Source: DASZZX01 sp036260415
GTDB lineage: Bacteria; Actinomycetota; Nitriliruptoria; Nitriliruptorales; JAHWKO01
Direction: 5' to 3'
Assembly (NCBI GenBank): GCA_036260415.1
Contig: DASZZX010000033.1
Span: 1 to 25,332, forward strand
DNA: 25,332 nucleotides
Shown here: positions 6,995 through 19,470 of the stretch, in pieces
Layout: the number at the start of each line of letters is the position of its first letter
How positions within the stretch are numbered: position 1 is the stretch's first letter
Position numbers and translations under genes: made by a program
The notes under the pieces: generated by a model
The model's database searches: none
What the model was told of the DNA's origin: nothing
The model's input: only the letters and a program-made list of their open reading frames with translations

Positions 6995-7987
6995 ATGGCC
7001 GACCGCCCCGTCCGCGTCGCGGTGACCGGCGCTGCGGGTCAGATCGGGTACGCGTTGCTGCCCCGCATCGCCTCCGGGGAGATGCTGGGCGGCGACGTCC
7101 CCGTGGTGCTCCAGCTGATCGAGATCCCGCCGGCGATGGATGCGGTGCGGGGTGTGGCGATGGAGCTCGACGATTGCGCGTTCCCGCTGCTGCACGCCAT
7201 CGAGCTGACCGACGATCCCGACGAGGGCTTCCGGGGCGCCGACGTGGTCCTGCTGGTCGGCGCGAAACCGCGGGGGAAGGGGCAGGAACGGCGCGACCTG
7301 ATCCGGGAGAACGGCCCGATCTTCACCGGTCACGGTGAGGCCGTCGCCCGGGTCGCCGCCGACGACGTGCGGGTCCTGGTGGTGGGCAACCCGGCCAACA
7401 CGAACGCCCTGATCGCCATGTCCCACGCGCGCGGCGTGCCGCCGGAGCGCTTCTCGGCCATGACCCGCCTGGATCAGAACCGTGCCGCCGCGGAGCTGGC
7501 ACAGCGCGCCGGCTCGCCCGTCTCCGAGGTCACCAACGTGGCGGTGTGGGGCAACCACAGCGCCACCCAGTTCCCCGACTTCGAGCACGCGCGGATCGGC
7601 GGCCGGCTGGCCACCGAGGTGATCGACGACCGCGAGTGGTTCGACCAGGCTTTCCTCCCGACCGTGCAGCAGCGCGGCGCCGCCATCATCGAAGCTCGAG
7701 GTCAGTCCTCCGCCATGTCGGCCGCCAACGCGGTGATCGACCACATCCGCGACTGGGTGGGCGGCTCGCCGACTCCCGACGGTGACTGGGTCTCGATGGC
7801 GGTGCCCTCCGACGGTTCCTACGGCGTGGACGACGGTCTGGTCTGCAGCTTCCCGGTGCGCACCGACGGCAAGGGCAACCACGAGGTGGTCCACGGGCTG
7901 CACCTGTCGCCGTACGCCCGCGAGCGGATCGAGCGGTCGGTGGCCGAGCTGCGTGAGGAGCGCGAGGTGATCGCTGATCTGCTCTGA
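6995..7987 (+). CDS. mdh: Malate dehydrogenase
   Basis: This enzyme oxidises malate to oxaloacetate with NAD in the TCA cycle, in the cytosol. The 330-residue length and motifs match the cytosolic-type (two-domain Rossmann) malate dehydrogenases. The dinucleotide loop is VTGAAGQIGYALL (residues about 10-22), and the acidic Glu43 that follows favours NAD. Substrate-binding arginines are Arg93 and Arg99 in KPRGKGQERRDL. The Asp/His catalytic pair is Asp160 in MTRLDQNR and His188 in WGNHSATQFPD. The mobile loop and catalytic residues are all present, so it should be active. AGGAGG lies 5 bases before the ATG. It begins a plus-strand run through trpS, and sdhCAB lies about 4.4 kb downstream. Confidence 0.96.
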   Translation: MADRPVRVAVTGAAGQIGYALLPRIASGEMLGGDVPVVLQLIEIPPAMDAVRGVAMELDDCAFPLLHAIELTDDPDEGFRGADVVLLVGAKPRGKGQERRDLIRENGPIFTGHGEAVARVAADDVRVLVVGNPANTNALIAMSHARGVPPERFSAMTRLDQNRAAAELAQRAGSPVSEVTNVAVWGNHSATQFPDFEHARIGGRLATEVIDDREWFDQAFLPTVQQRGAAIIEARGQSSAMSAANAVIDHIRDWVGGSPTPDGDWVSMAVPSDGSYGVDDGLVCSFPVRTDGKGNHEVVHGLHLSPYARERIERSVAELREEREVIADLL

Positions 7988-8011
7988 GCGGCCGACACGG
8001 GGGGCAGGCCG

Positions 8012-9817
8012 GTGACCACCGCGGCGGTCCGGCTCCGGCGGCACAGCTGGTGGCTGCTCACCGGCACCGCCGGCATGCTGCTCGCGACGGTGGTGGGCCC
8101 GCAGGTCGCGGCGCCCCCCGAGCCCGACGTGCGCTGGACGGGCGTCCTGCTGGTGGCCGTGCTCGGGGGCGTGACAACCACGGTGGTGGGGCCCCGACTG
8201 CTGCCCATCGCGGTCGCACGCGGGCGCCGCCTCCGGCCGCTCACGCAGGGCGCGGCAGTCGGGGTCGTGGCTGCCGGGGTGGCGGCGGTCGCCGTGTCGC
8301 TGTTCCCGGCCCTGCTCGCGCCGGTCGAGCTGCGGGTGGGGCACGGCGTGCCGGACCTCCTGCTGAGCCAGCTGCAGTGGGCGGTCCCGGCGGCGGGTGT
8401 GGCCGGGGCAGTGCTGGGCCTGGCCGGCTGGGCGGTGGTCACTCAGCGCGGCGCGGTGCTGGCGCTCGGACGGCTGGTGCGCGGAGCTGGCCTCGGCGCC
8501 TTCCTCGCCTGGGGCGCCGCCGCGGCGACGGCGCTCGCCGCGCTGCTCACCGCTGCGTTCCTGGCCGAGGGTTCGGCGGGGGCGGGGCCGGTGCGTGCCC
8601 GGGCCGCCGCCGTGCTGGTCGCCGGGCCGTGGTGGTCGCTCGGCTGGGTCGCGTGGGGGGTCGCGTCGCTCGGGCTCGTCGCCGTGCTGGTGCTGCTGGC
8701 GGAGCGGGTGGCGCCGCGGTGGCGAACCCTCGTGGTCGCGTTCGCGGCCGTCGCGGTCGCCGCCGACGCCGTGTCGTTCACGCTGCTGGGGTGGGCGCTG
8801 CCCGCGCTCGCCGGCGACGTCGCCCGGTCGGGAGACGCCGCGTTCGTGGCGGTCGAACGCACCGCGCTCGCTCTGACCGGTCTGGCCGGCAACGTGGTGT
8901 ACGGGACAGTCGGGCTGCTGCTCGTCCGCGCCGCCGGACCACGCGGGATGCATCCGCTGGTGCGGATGACCGGAACCGCGGCGTTCGCGGTCGCGGTCGC
9001 CAGCGGCATCGTGCTGGCCACGGCTCCCGGCGCCGTCGGCCCGGTGGCCAGCGTCAGCGTCGGTCTGTTCGTCGCCTTCGCGCTCGGCCTGGGGTGGCAG
9101 GCGGCGGTGTCGCGCCGCGCCCGACCCGTGCTCGAGCAGCGTCTGCGGCGCGCCGTGCGGACGCTCGTGCCGCTCCACCCCGTGCCGTTCAGCGCCGACG
9201 TACAGGACGTCGTGGTCGTGGATCTGCTGGTCGGCGCCGACCGGCTCGCTCGGCTGCTGCCCGAGGGACTCGCTCCGCGACAGCAGGACGGTCGGGCAGT
9301 GGTCAGGCTGCTGGGAGGCGTCGTGCGCCGTGCCCGGCCCAGCGCGCTCCCGAGGTCTCTGGGCCTGCCAGCCACGGCGGTGGTGGTGCTCCAGGTCGAC
9401 GTGACGGACCGCGACGGGGCACCGGCGGCCAGCTTCCTGCGGGGCTTCGCCCAGCCCACGTTAGGTGCCGTGGCCACCCACTGGCTGACCGAGCTGCGGC
9501 TGGCACGCGTCGACCTTCGGGTGCGGTCGACCGACGCGGGATGGTCGGCCCGTGGTTCGGCGGGAGCGGTGCGGGTGCTGCTGCAGCCCGACGCCGACGC
9601 GCCGGCCGCGCGCATCCAGGGGGCGGCTCGGCGGGTGACGGTCGAGCGCGGCGCACGTCTGGTGGACGTCCCGCTCGCCACGGACGGCGCGGTGGCGCGA
9701 CCGGCGAGGGTGCAGGTCCTCGAGGTCCCCCTGCTGCAGCGCCTCGGCGCGGAGGTGCTCGGCGCCGCGCTGCTCGGTGAGGTGCGCGTGCGCACCGGTC
9801 GCGCGCGTTGGCGCTGA
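8012..9817 (+). CDS. Polytopic membrane protein with soluble C-terminal domain, function unknown
   Basis: The protein has 601 residues. The first ~370 contain about ten hydrophobic helices (around residues 13-32, 43-60, 80-104, 124-144, 160-185, 205-230, 240-265, 285-305, 320-338 and 343-365). After a basic stretch (SRRARPVLEQRLRR) comes a soluble domain (about 385-601). Its start, with a dominant strand then ADRLARLLPEGLAP and a strand-rich middle, faintly resembles DUF2071/acetoacetate-decarboxylase-like folds; this is a tentative reading by eye. No transporter signature or catalytic motif stands out. The GTG start has a G-rich ribosome site, and the trpS GTG follows 12 bp after the stop, so it sits in a transcription unit between mdh and trpS. 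Extremely high GC and Ala/Val/Leu content inflate spurious frames here on both strands. Confidence 0.8.
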   Translation: MTTAAVRLRRHSWWLLTGTAGMLLATVVGPQVAAPPEPDVRWTGVLLVAVLGGVTTTVVGPRLLPIAVARGRRLRPLTQGAAVGVVAAGVAAVAVSLFPALLAPVELRVGHGVPDLLLSQLQWAVPAAGVAGAVLGLAGWAVVTQRGAVLALGRLVRGAGLGAFLAWGAAAATALAALLTAAFLAEGSAGAGPVRARAAAVLVAGPWWSLGWVAWGVASLGLVAVLVLLAERVAPRWRTLVVAFAAVAVAADAVSFTLLGWALPALAGDVARSGDAAFVAVERTALALTGLAGNVVYGTVGLLLVRAAGPRGMHPLVRMTGTAAFAVAVASGIVLATAPGAVGPVASVSVGLFVAFALGLGWQAAVSRRARPVLEQRLRRAVRTLVPLHPVPFSADVQDVVVVDLLVGADRLARLLPEGLAPRQQDGRAVVRLLGGVVRRARPSALPRSLGLPATAVVVLQVDVTDRDGAPAASFLRGFAQPTLGAVATHWLTELRLARVDLRVRSTDAGWSARGSAGAVRVLLQPDADAPAARIQGAARRVTVERGARLVDVPLATDGAVARPARVQVLEVPLLQRLGAEVLGAALLGEVRVRTGRARWR

Positions 9818-9829
9818 GGGCGGGTCGTC

Positions 9830-10885
9830 GTGACACGCGTCCTGTCGGGGATCCAGCCGAGCGGCGACTTCCACGTGGGCAACTACCTGGGTGCGGTCCG
9901 CCGGTGGGTGGAGCAGCAGGATCGGGTGGACGCCTACCACCCGATCGTGGATCTGCACGCCATGACCCTGCCGCACGACCCCGCGACGCTGCGCACCGCG
10001 ACGCTGCGCCTGGCGGCGACCCTGTTCGGTGCGGGACTGGACCCCGACCGGGCCACCGTATTCGTGCAGAGCCACGTGCACGAGCACGCTGAGCTGGCGT
10101 GGCTGCTGAACTGCGTGGCGTCGATGGGCGAGCTGAACCGCATGGTGCAGTGGAAGGAGAAGTCGGAGGGTAGGGAGTTCGTGTCGGTCGCTCTCTTCGA
10201 CTACCCGGTGCTGCAGGCCGCGGACATCCTGCTGTACCAGGCCGAACAGGTCCCGGTCGGGGAGGACCAGCGGCAGCACATCGAGCTCACCCGCGACGTC
10301 GCGCAGCGCTTCAACCACCGCTTCGGCGAGGTGTTCACGCTGCCCGAGGCAACCGTCCCCCCGGCGGGCGCCCGCGTCATGGACCTGCAGTTGGTCGACC
10401 GCAAGATGTCCAAGTCGCTGGACAGCCCGCGGGGAACCATCAACCTGTCGGACCGCCCCGACGAGATCAGCAAGAAGGTCATGGCCGCGGTGACCGACAG
10501 CGGCAACGTGATCCGCGCCGCGCCCGACAAGCCGGGGATCAGCAACCTGCTCGATCTCATGAGCGCCCTGACCGGCGAGGAGATCGCCGCGCTGGAGGCG
10601 CGCTACGAGGGCAAGGGGTACGGGGAGTTCAAGCGCGACGTCGCGCAGGCGTTGGTGGAGCTGCTGCGCCCCGTGCAGGCACGCATCGACGAGTTGAACC
10701 GCGACCTCGGGGAGGTGCAGCGGCTGCTGGCGATCGGAGCCGACAAGGCACGTGCGGTGGCTTCGGAGACGCTCCGGCACGCCAAGGATGCGGTGGGTTT
10801 GGTGCCGCCCGAGGGTCCCAGCTGGTCCGACGCCGGACGGGTGGCGGCGCCCCGCGAGGGCCACGCCCGGGCGCCGGGCTGGTGA
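9830..10885 (+). CDS. trpS: Tryptophanyl-tRNA synthetase
   Basis: This class I aminoacyl-tRNA synthetase charges tRNA-Trp. The N-terminus SGIQPSGDFHVGNYLGA holds the HIGH-type signature (HVGN, residues 15-18). The tryptophan pocket and dimer region include NCVASMGELNRMVQWKEK and FDYPVLQAADILLY, followed by VPVGEDQRQHIELTRD, and the KMSKS loop is intact at residues 192-196. At 351 residues it has a typical bacterial length, with a short extra tail after about residue 335. The GTG start gives the canonical N-terminus directly. It is the only trpS in this window, and nothing suggests an antibiotic-resistant second copy. It converges with the glutamate dehydrogenase gene across a 44-bp gap. Confidence 0.97.
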   Translation: MTRVLSGIQPSGDFHVGNYLGAVRRWVEQQDRVDAYHPIVDLHAMTLPHDPATLRTATLRLAATLFGAGLDPDRATVFVQSHVHEHAELAWLLNCVASMGELNRMVQWKEKSEGREFVSVALFDYPVLQAADILLYQAEQVPVGEDQRQHIELTRDVAQRFNHRFGEVFTLPEATVPPAGARVMDLQLVDRKMSKSLDSPRGTINLSDRPDEISKKVMAAVTDSGNVIRAAPDKPGISNLLDLMSALTGEEIAALEARYEGKGYGEFKRDVAQALVELLRPVQARIDELNRDLGEVQRLLAIGADKARAVASETLRHAKDAVGLVPPEGPSWSDAGRVAAPREGHARAPGW

Positions 10886-10929
10886 GCGGCCCCTGACGCG
10901 CGGGTCGGTAGGGCAGGACGCCCGGTCGG

Positions 10930-12186
10930 TCAGATGTAGCCGCGCAGGACCGCCGCCTCGACCACCCGCTCGACCGCGATGGCGAACGCCGCCTCGCGGA
11001 GCGACACGCCCTTGGCCTCCGCGGCGTCACGGACCTGATCGTAGGCGCGGGTCAGCTTACGGCGGAGCTGGCGGTTGACCTCTTCCTCGTCCCAGCGGAA
11101 CTCCTGGATGTTCTGCACCCACTCGAAGTAGGAGACGGTCACCCCGCCGGCGTTGGCCAGGATGTCGGGCACGACCTGAACGCCGCGGTCGCGCAGCTGC
11201 TGATCGGCCACCGGCGTGACCGGGTGGTTGGCCGCCTCGACCACGAACCTGGCGCGTACCCGGTCGGCGTTGTCGGCCCTGATCACCTCGCCCAGCGCGG
11301 CCGGGATCAGCACGTCGACGTCGATGAACAGCACGTCGTCGCCCTCGTCGAGCGGTTCGCTGGCGGGGAAGCCGACCACCGTCCCGTGCTCGGCGTACCA
11401 CCCCAGCAGCTTGTCCACGTCAAGGCCATCGCCGGCGTAGACCCCACCGTTCACGTCGGAGACGGCCACCACCCGGTAGCCCTCGTCACGCGCCACGCGC
11501 GCCGCCCACGACCCGACGTTGCCGAACCCCTGGATGGCCACGGTGAGCTCGTCGACCCTCAGGCCGGCGTCCTCGATGGCCTCGCTGGTCACCATCACGA
11601 CGCCCCGCCCGGTGGCCGCCTCGCGGCCGTACGAGCCGCCCAGCGCGATCGGCTTGCCGGTCACGATCTGCGGGGTGTGACCGTGTCGGCGACCGTACTG
11701 GTCCATGATCCACGCCATGACCTGCGCGTTGGTGTTCACGTCGGGGGCGGGGATGTCGCGGGTGGCCCCGATGATGTGGCTGATCTGGTCGGTGTAGCGG
11801 CGGGTGAGCCGCTCGCGCTCGTTCCGGCTCATCCCGGTGGGATCCACCTGGATCCCACCCTTGGCGCCGCCGAAGGGCACGTCGACCAACGCGGTCTTCC
11901 AGGTCATCAGGGAGGCCAGCGCCCGCACCTCCTCCAGGTCGGCGGTGGGGTGGAAGCGCAGACCCCCCTTGTAGGGCCCGCGCGCCCCGTTGTGCTGCAC
12001 CCGGTAGCCGATGTACACGCCCAGCGAGCCGTCGTCGAGACGGACCGGCACCTGCACCCGCAGTTCGCGGTAGGTGCCGCGCAGCACCGCTCGGGCCTCG
12101 TCGTCGAGGTCGACCAGCTTGGCGGCCCGTTCGAAGAAGTGGTTCACCGCCTCGAACGGGGTCATCCCCTCGCGCAGCTCCACCAT
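10930..12186 (-). CDS. Glutamate dehydrogenase (Glu/Leu/Phe/Val dehydrogenase family)
   Basis: This enzyme catalyses reversible oxidative deamination of glutamate to 2-oxoglutarate and ammonia. At 418 residues it matches the small hexameric type. Substrate and catalytic lysines are Lys73 (GPYKGGLRFH), Lys97 (MTWKTAL) and Lys109 (PFGGAKGGI). The nucleotide site is AIQGFGNVGSWAAR, and the next strand ends AVSDVNGG, where the acidic Asp suggests NAD rather than NADP. The C-terminal NAGGVTVSYFEWVQN motif is complete. GAGGAG precedes the ATG at 12186 with good spacing; the longer upstream frame is rejected because the family N-terminus begins here. It is divergent from sdhC across 162 bp. Its 2-oxoglutarate product feeds the same TCA cycle as its neighbours. 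Leucine-type dehydrogenase specificity seems less likely at this length. Confidence 0.95.
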   Translation of the reverse strand: MVELREGMTPFEAVNHFFERAAKLVDLDDEARAVLRGTYRELRVQVPVRLDDGSLGVYIGYRVQHNGARGPYKGGLRFHPTADLEEVRALASLMTWKTALVDVPFGGAKGGIQVDPTGMSRNERERLTRRYTDQISHIIGATRDIPAPDVNTNAQVMAWIMDQYGRRHGHTPQIVTGKPIALGGSYGREAATGRGVVMVTSEAIEDAGLRVDELTVAIQGFGNVGSWAARVARDEGYRVVAVSDVNGGVYAGDGLDVDKLLGWYAEHGTVVGFPASEPLDEGDDVLFIDVDVLIPAALGEVIRADNADRVRARFVVEAANHPVTPVADQQLRDRGVQVVPDILANAGGVTVSYFEWVQNIQEFRWDEEEVNRQLRRKLTRAYDQVRDAAEAKGVSLREAAFAIAVERVVEAAVLRGYI

Positions 12187-12281
12187 GCCTGCTCCTCGAC
12201 AGCCGTTGTCATCCTCGCAGCGGCGTCGGGCAACCGGAACCGTCCACGGTCCCCTACGGCCGGGAGCCCGACACCGGCTGC

Positions 12282-12287
12282 TAGCCT
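12282..12287 (+). promoter_or_regulatory. Probable -10 element TAGCCT for sdhCAB
   Basis: TAGCCT lies 61 bases upstream of the sdhC ATG in the region divergent from glutamate dehydrogenase. It is part of the recurring TAGSCT set. No -35 is evident. Confidence 0.5.
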
Positions 12288-12348
12288 CACCCCGCGCATG
12301 CACGCGTCGGCGCGCACCGCCGCGTGGACGCCGGCCCGAGGAGCGCAG

Positions 12349-13116
12349 ATGCCGACGCCCACCCCCACACAGGCGCGGCGCATCGACCCGACGCGCCGGG
12401 CACCGCGCCCCACTCCTCCCGAGCGTGTGCGCCGCTCGTGGTGGCTGCTCGAGTTCTACCGATCGGCGCTGGGCAAGAAGTACGCCATGGCGGTCAGCGG
12501 TGTCTTCATCATGGCCTGGCTGGTCGCCCACCTCGTCGGCAACCTGAAGATGTACCTGAGCGCCGACGCGTTCAACTTCTACTCCGACTGGCTGCGGGAG
12601 GGGCTGGGCTACCCGGTCCTGCCGCACACGTGGCTGCTGTGGTTGCTGCGGTTGCTGTTGATCGGGTCGTTCGTGGTGCACATCCACGCCGCCTACGCCC
12701 TGACCGTGATGAACCACCGGGCGCGCAGCGCCGGTTACCGCTCGCGGGACTACGTCGCCGCCAACTTCGCCGCCCGCACGATGCGCTGGTCGGGAATCAT
12801 CGTCGGACTGTTCGTGATCTACCACCTGCTGGACTTGTCGTGGGGTCCGGCCAACCCCAGGTTCGTGCGGGGCGACGCATACGGCAACACTCTCGCGAGC
12901 CTGCAGCGCTGGCCGGTCGCCCTCTTCTACGTCCTGGCGAACGTGGCACTCGGCTACCACCTCTACCACGGCGGGTGGAGCCTGTTCCAGTCGCTCGGCC
13001 TGAACACGCCACGCTTCAACGCGTGGCGGCGATGGTTCGCGATCGGCTTCGCGGTGGTGGTTGCCGGGGGGTTCATCTCCTTCCCGCTCGCCGTAGTGAG
13101 CGGGGTCGTGTCCTGA
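12349..13116 (+). CDS. sdhC: Succinate dehydrogenase cytochrome b subunit (b558 family)
   Basis: This is the single membrane anchor of succinate:quinone oxidoreductase and passes electrons to quinone. The 255-residue protein has five hydrophobic segments (about 46-68, 95-120, 146-165, 188-207 and 229-253). Likely haem ligands are His61 (WLVAHLVGN), His111 or His113, His159 (IYHLLDLSWG) and His204 or His207 (LGYHLYHGGWS). One large anchor with four helix histidines is the two-haem B-type arrangement, also seen in Bacillus and Wolinella, rather than the SdhC+SdhD pair. I chose the ATG at 12349 because GAGGAG lies 5 bases upstream; an in-frame ATG at 12298 lacks a ribosome site. It is first in the sdhCAB operon. 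Confidence 0.94.
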   Translation: MPTPTPTQARRIDPTRRAPRPTPPERVRRSWWLLEFYRSALGKKYAMAVSGVFIMAWLVAHLVGNLKMYLSADAFNFYSDWLREGLGYPVLPHTWLLWLLRLLLIGSFVVHIHAAYALTVMNHRARSAGYRSRDYVAANFAARTMRWSGIIVGLFVIYHLLDLSWGPANPRFVRGDAYGNTLASLQRWPVALFYVLANVALGYHLYHGGWSLFQSLGLNTPRFNAWRRWFAIGFAVVVAGGFISFPLAVVSGVVS

Positions 13117-13145
13117 GCGGAGCGTCCGAGGACGGAGGTGGTCCC

Positions 13146-16015
<2,870 letters not shown>

Positions 16016-16182
16016 CCGTGGCCGAACCTCCCGCCGAGGCGACACCACGCGTGCCCTTCCGGGCAGCAGGCGTCGCCACAACCACCGCTCGCGGGGCGGG
16101 GGCCGTCGCCCGGGCGATCCGCCGGCGCCGTGTGCCCGCGTGCTGCCGACGGAGAGCCGCCGGCGCGCCGGTGGTCTCCCGC

Positions 16183-16188
16183 TAGCCT
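16183..16188 (+). promoter_or_regulatory. Probable -10 element TAGCCT giving a leaderless mutase transcript
   Basis: TAGCCT ends only 7 bases before the ATG at 16196. With the usual 6-8 base gap from -10 to transcription start, the mRNA would begin at or next to the start codon. No Shine-Dalgarno sequence precedes the ATG, which fits. Confidence 0.55.
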
Positions 16189-16195
16189 CGGTCGT

Positions 16196-17788
<1,593 letters not shown>

Positions 17789-17813
17789 CAGCCGCAGCGC
17801 AGCAGGGGGACGA

Positions 17814-19220
17814 GTGCCGGACCCGACCGCCCCGCGCATCGTGATCCTCGGCGGCGGCCCCGCTGGCTACGAGGCCGCCCTGGTGGCCAGCGAGCTGGGT
17901 GCGGACGTGACCGTGATCGCGGACGAGGGGCTGGGCGGCAACTGCGTCCTCAGCGACTGCGTGCCCTCCAAGGCGCTGATCGTCTCGGCGGAAGCGATGG
18001 GCTGGACCCGGACCGCCATCGACCTGGGGGTGCGCGTCCCCGAGGGGGGCGAGCTCGACCACACCTACGTCGATCTCCGTGCCGTCGCCACGCGGGTGCT
18101 GGGCCTGGCCGCCAACCAGTCACACGACATCGAGCGCAAGGTGCGCCGCAACGGCGCCCGGGTGCTGCGCGGCCGGGGGCGCGTCAGCGGGTGGCACGAG
18201 ATCACCGTGGAGCTGGCGGACGACGCCGGCGACGAGATCCTCCCCGCCGACGTGCTGCTGGTCGCCACAGGTTCGTCGCCGCGGGTGTTGCCCTTCTTCA
18301 CCCCCGACGGCGAGCGGGTGCTCACGAGCAAGGACGTGTACGGCCTGGCGGAGGTGCCCGAGCGCCTCATCGTCGTGGGGTCCGGCGCGACCGGCGCGGA
18401 GTTCGCCCACGCCTTCGTCCGCTTCGGCTCGGACGTCGTGCTGGTGTCCTCCCGTGAGCTGATCCTGCCCACCGAGGATCCCGACGCCGCGCAGGTCATC
18501 GAGGACGTGTTCGAGCGGCGGGGCATGACCATCCTGCGCAAGGTCCGCGCCGGGTCCTGCGAGCGTTACGGCGACAGCGTGCGGGTGGGTCTCAACGACG
18601 GGTCGCGTGTGGAGGGCTCCCACGTGCTCTTCACGGTGGGGCAGGTGCCGGCGTCGCGCGGGCTCGGGCTCGAGGACGTGGGTGTGCGGATCGAGGCGTG
18701 GGACGCGATCCCGGTGGACGGCGTGGCCCGGACCAACGTGACATGGATCTACGCGGCCGGCGACGTGGTCGGCCGGATGATGCTGGCCAACGTGGCCGCG
18801 ATGCAGGGCCGCACCGCGATGTGGCACGCGCTGGGCCAAGCGGTCGCGCCGATCCGCTGGGACGCGGTGACCTCGACCATCTTCACCGAACCCGAGGTGG
18901 CGACCACCGGGCTCACGGAGGCCGACTGTCGGTCTCAGCAGGTGCCGTTCCGGACCTCCCGGCTCGACTTCTCCGGCAACCCACGCGCCAAGATGGCGCA
19001 GCGCCAGGACGGCTTCGTCAAGGTCATCGCCATGCCGGGCTCGGGCACGGTGCTGGGCGCGGTCGTGGTCAGCGACGCGGCGTCCGACCTGATCCAGCCG
19101 CTGGCCGTGGCGGTCCACAACCGGCTGTCGATCAGCCAGCTGGCCACGACGTCGACCGTCTACCCGTCGATGGCCGGCTCGGTCTCCGAGGCCGCCCGGC
19201 TGCTGATGCAGGCGGTGTGA
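17814..19220 (+). CDS. lpdA: NAD(P)H-quinone reductase-like flavoprotein of the LpdA/lipoamide dehydrogenase family
   Basis: This FAD flavoprotein of 468 residues has the pyridine-nucleotide-disulfide reductase layout. The FAD loop is IVILGGGPAGYEAA (9-22), the NAD(P) loop is LIVVGSGATGAEFA, the second FAD motif is IYAAGDVVGRMMLANVA, and a dimerisation domain follows. The overall sequence and the C-terminal segment STVYPSMAGSVSEAARLL resemble actinobacterial LpdA (Rv3303c-like) quinone reductases rather than true lipoamide dehydrogenase, whose catalytic His-Pro is replaced by Tyr450-Pro451. Unusually for that group, both redox-position cysteines are present (Cys44 and Cys49 in GGNCVLSDCVPSK). 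Its substrate could be quinone or a disulfide. The GTG start follows the mutase stop by 25 bp with GGGGGA upstream. Placement beside sdhCAB suits a respiratory role. Confidence 0.88.
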   Translation: MPDPTAPRIVILGGGPAGYEAALVASELGADVTVIADEGLGGNCVLSDCVPSKALIVSAEAMGWTRTAIDLGVRVPEGGELDHTYVDLRAVATRVLGLAANQSHDIERKVRRNGARVLRGRGRVSGWHEITVELADDAGDEILPADVLLVATGSSPRVLPFFTPDGERVLTSKDVYGLAEVPERLIVVGSGATGAEFAHAFVRFGSDVVLVSSRELILPTEDPDAAQVIEDVFERRGMTILRKVRAGSCERYGDSVRVGLNDGSRVEGSHVLFTVGQVPASRGLGLEDVGVRIEAWDAIPVDGVARTNVTWIYAAGDVVGRMMLANVAAMQGRTAMWHALGQAVAPIRWDAVTSTIFTEPEVATTGLTEADCRSQQVPFRTSRLDFSGNPRAKMAQRQDGFVKVIAMPGSGTVLGAVVVSDAASDLIQPLAVAVHNRLSISQLATTSTVYPSMAGSVSEAARLLMQAV

Positions 19221-19269
19221 GGGTGCGACGAGGCCGGGCCCGGTCGGGGCGCCCTTCGCGATCCCACGG

Positions 19270-19385
19270 GATCGTGCGTCGTGGCGGTCACCGGTGACCG
19301 TGCGTACGCACGATCGGAACGGGCGGACCGGTCAGTGGGGATCGTGCGTCGTGGCGGTTACCGGTGACCGTGCGCACGCACGATC
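19270..19385. repeat. Two near-identical 46-bp palindromic units, period 70 bp
   Basis: Units lie at 19270-19315 and 19340-19385. Each has outer arms GATCGTGCGT/ACGCACGATC around a central GGTCACCGGTGACC palindrome (one base changed to GGTTACC in unit 2). The units differ at two of 46 positions (C/T in the centre, T/C in the right arm). The shared similarity extends on the right into GAACGGG. They lie between lpdA and the next gene. No T-run follows either unit. They could form strong hairpins or act as paired protein-binding sites. Confidence 0.85.
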
Positions 19386-19413
19386 CGAACGGGGCGGCCA
19401 TTGCCCGTCCGTC

Positions 19414-19432
19414 CGCGGTGGTATCCACCGCG
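19414..19432. promoter_or_regulatory. Perfect 19-bp inverted repeat upstream of the 19471 gene, candidate operator
   Basis: CGCGGTGGTATCCACCGCG has 8-bp perfect arms and a TAT spacer. It ends 38 bp before the start codon, and TTGCCC (19401) lies just upstream. Position and symmetry suit a dimeric repressor site overlapping the promoter; a hairpin is the alternative. Confidence 0.5.
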
Positions 19433-19470
19433 ACGTCGCCTGTTGACGCACGGTCCCTGGGGGATGGGAG

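Noticed and set aside
6761..9178. An 805-codon minus-strand open frame opposite mdh and the membrane protein
   Set aside because: It is antisense to malate dehydrogenase with all active-site residues; its His/Gln/Arg-rich translation is not protein-like.
12298..12348. An earlier in-frame ATG for sdhC
   Set aside because: No Shine-Dalgarno sequence, whereas GAGGAG lies correctly before the ATG at 12349.
16018..16185. A 55-codon frame starting GTG just after sdhB
   Set aside because: No ribosome site, Ala/Arg-rich low-complexity translation, and its stop lies inside the promoter hexamer of the mutase.
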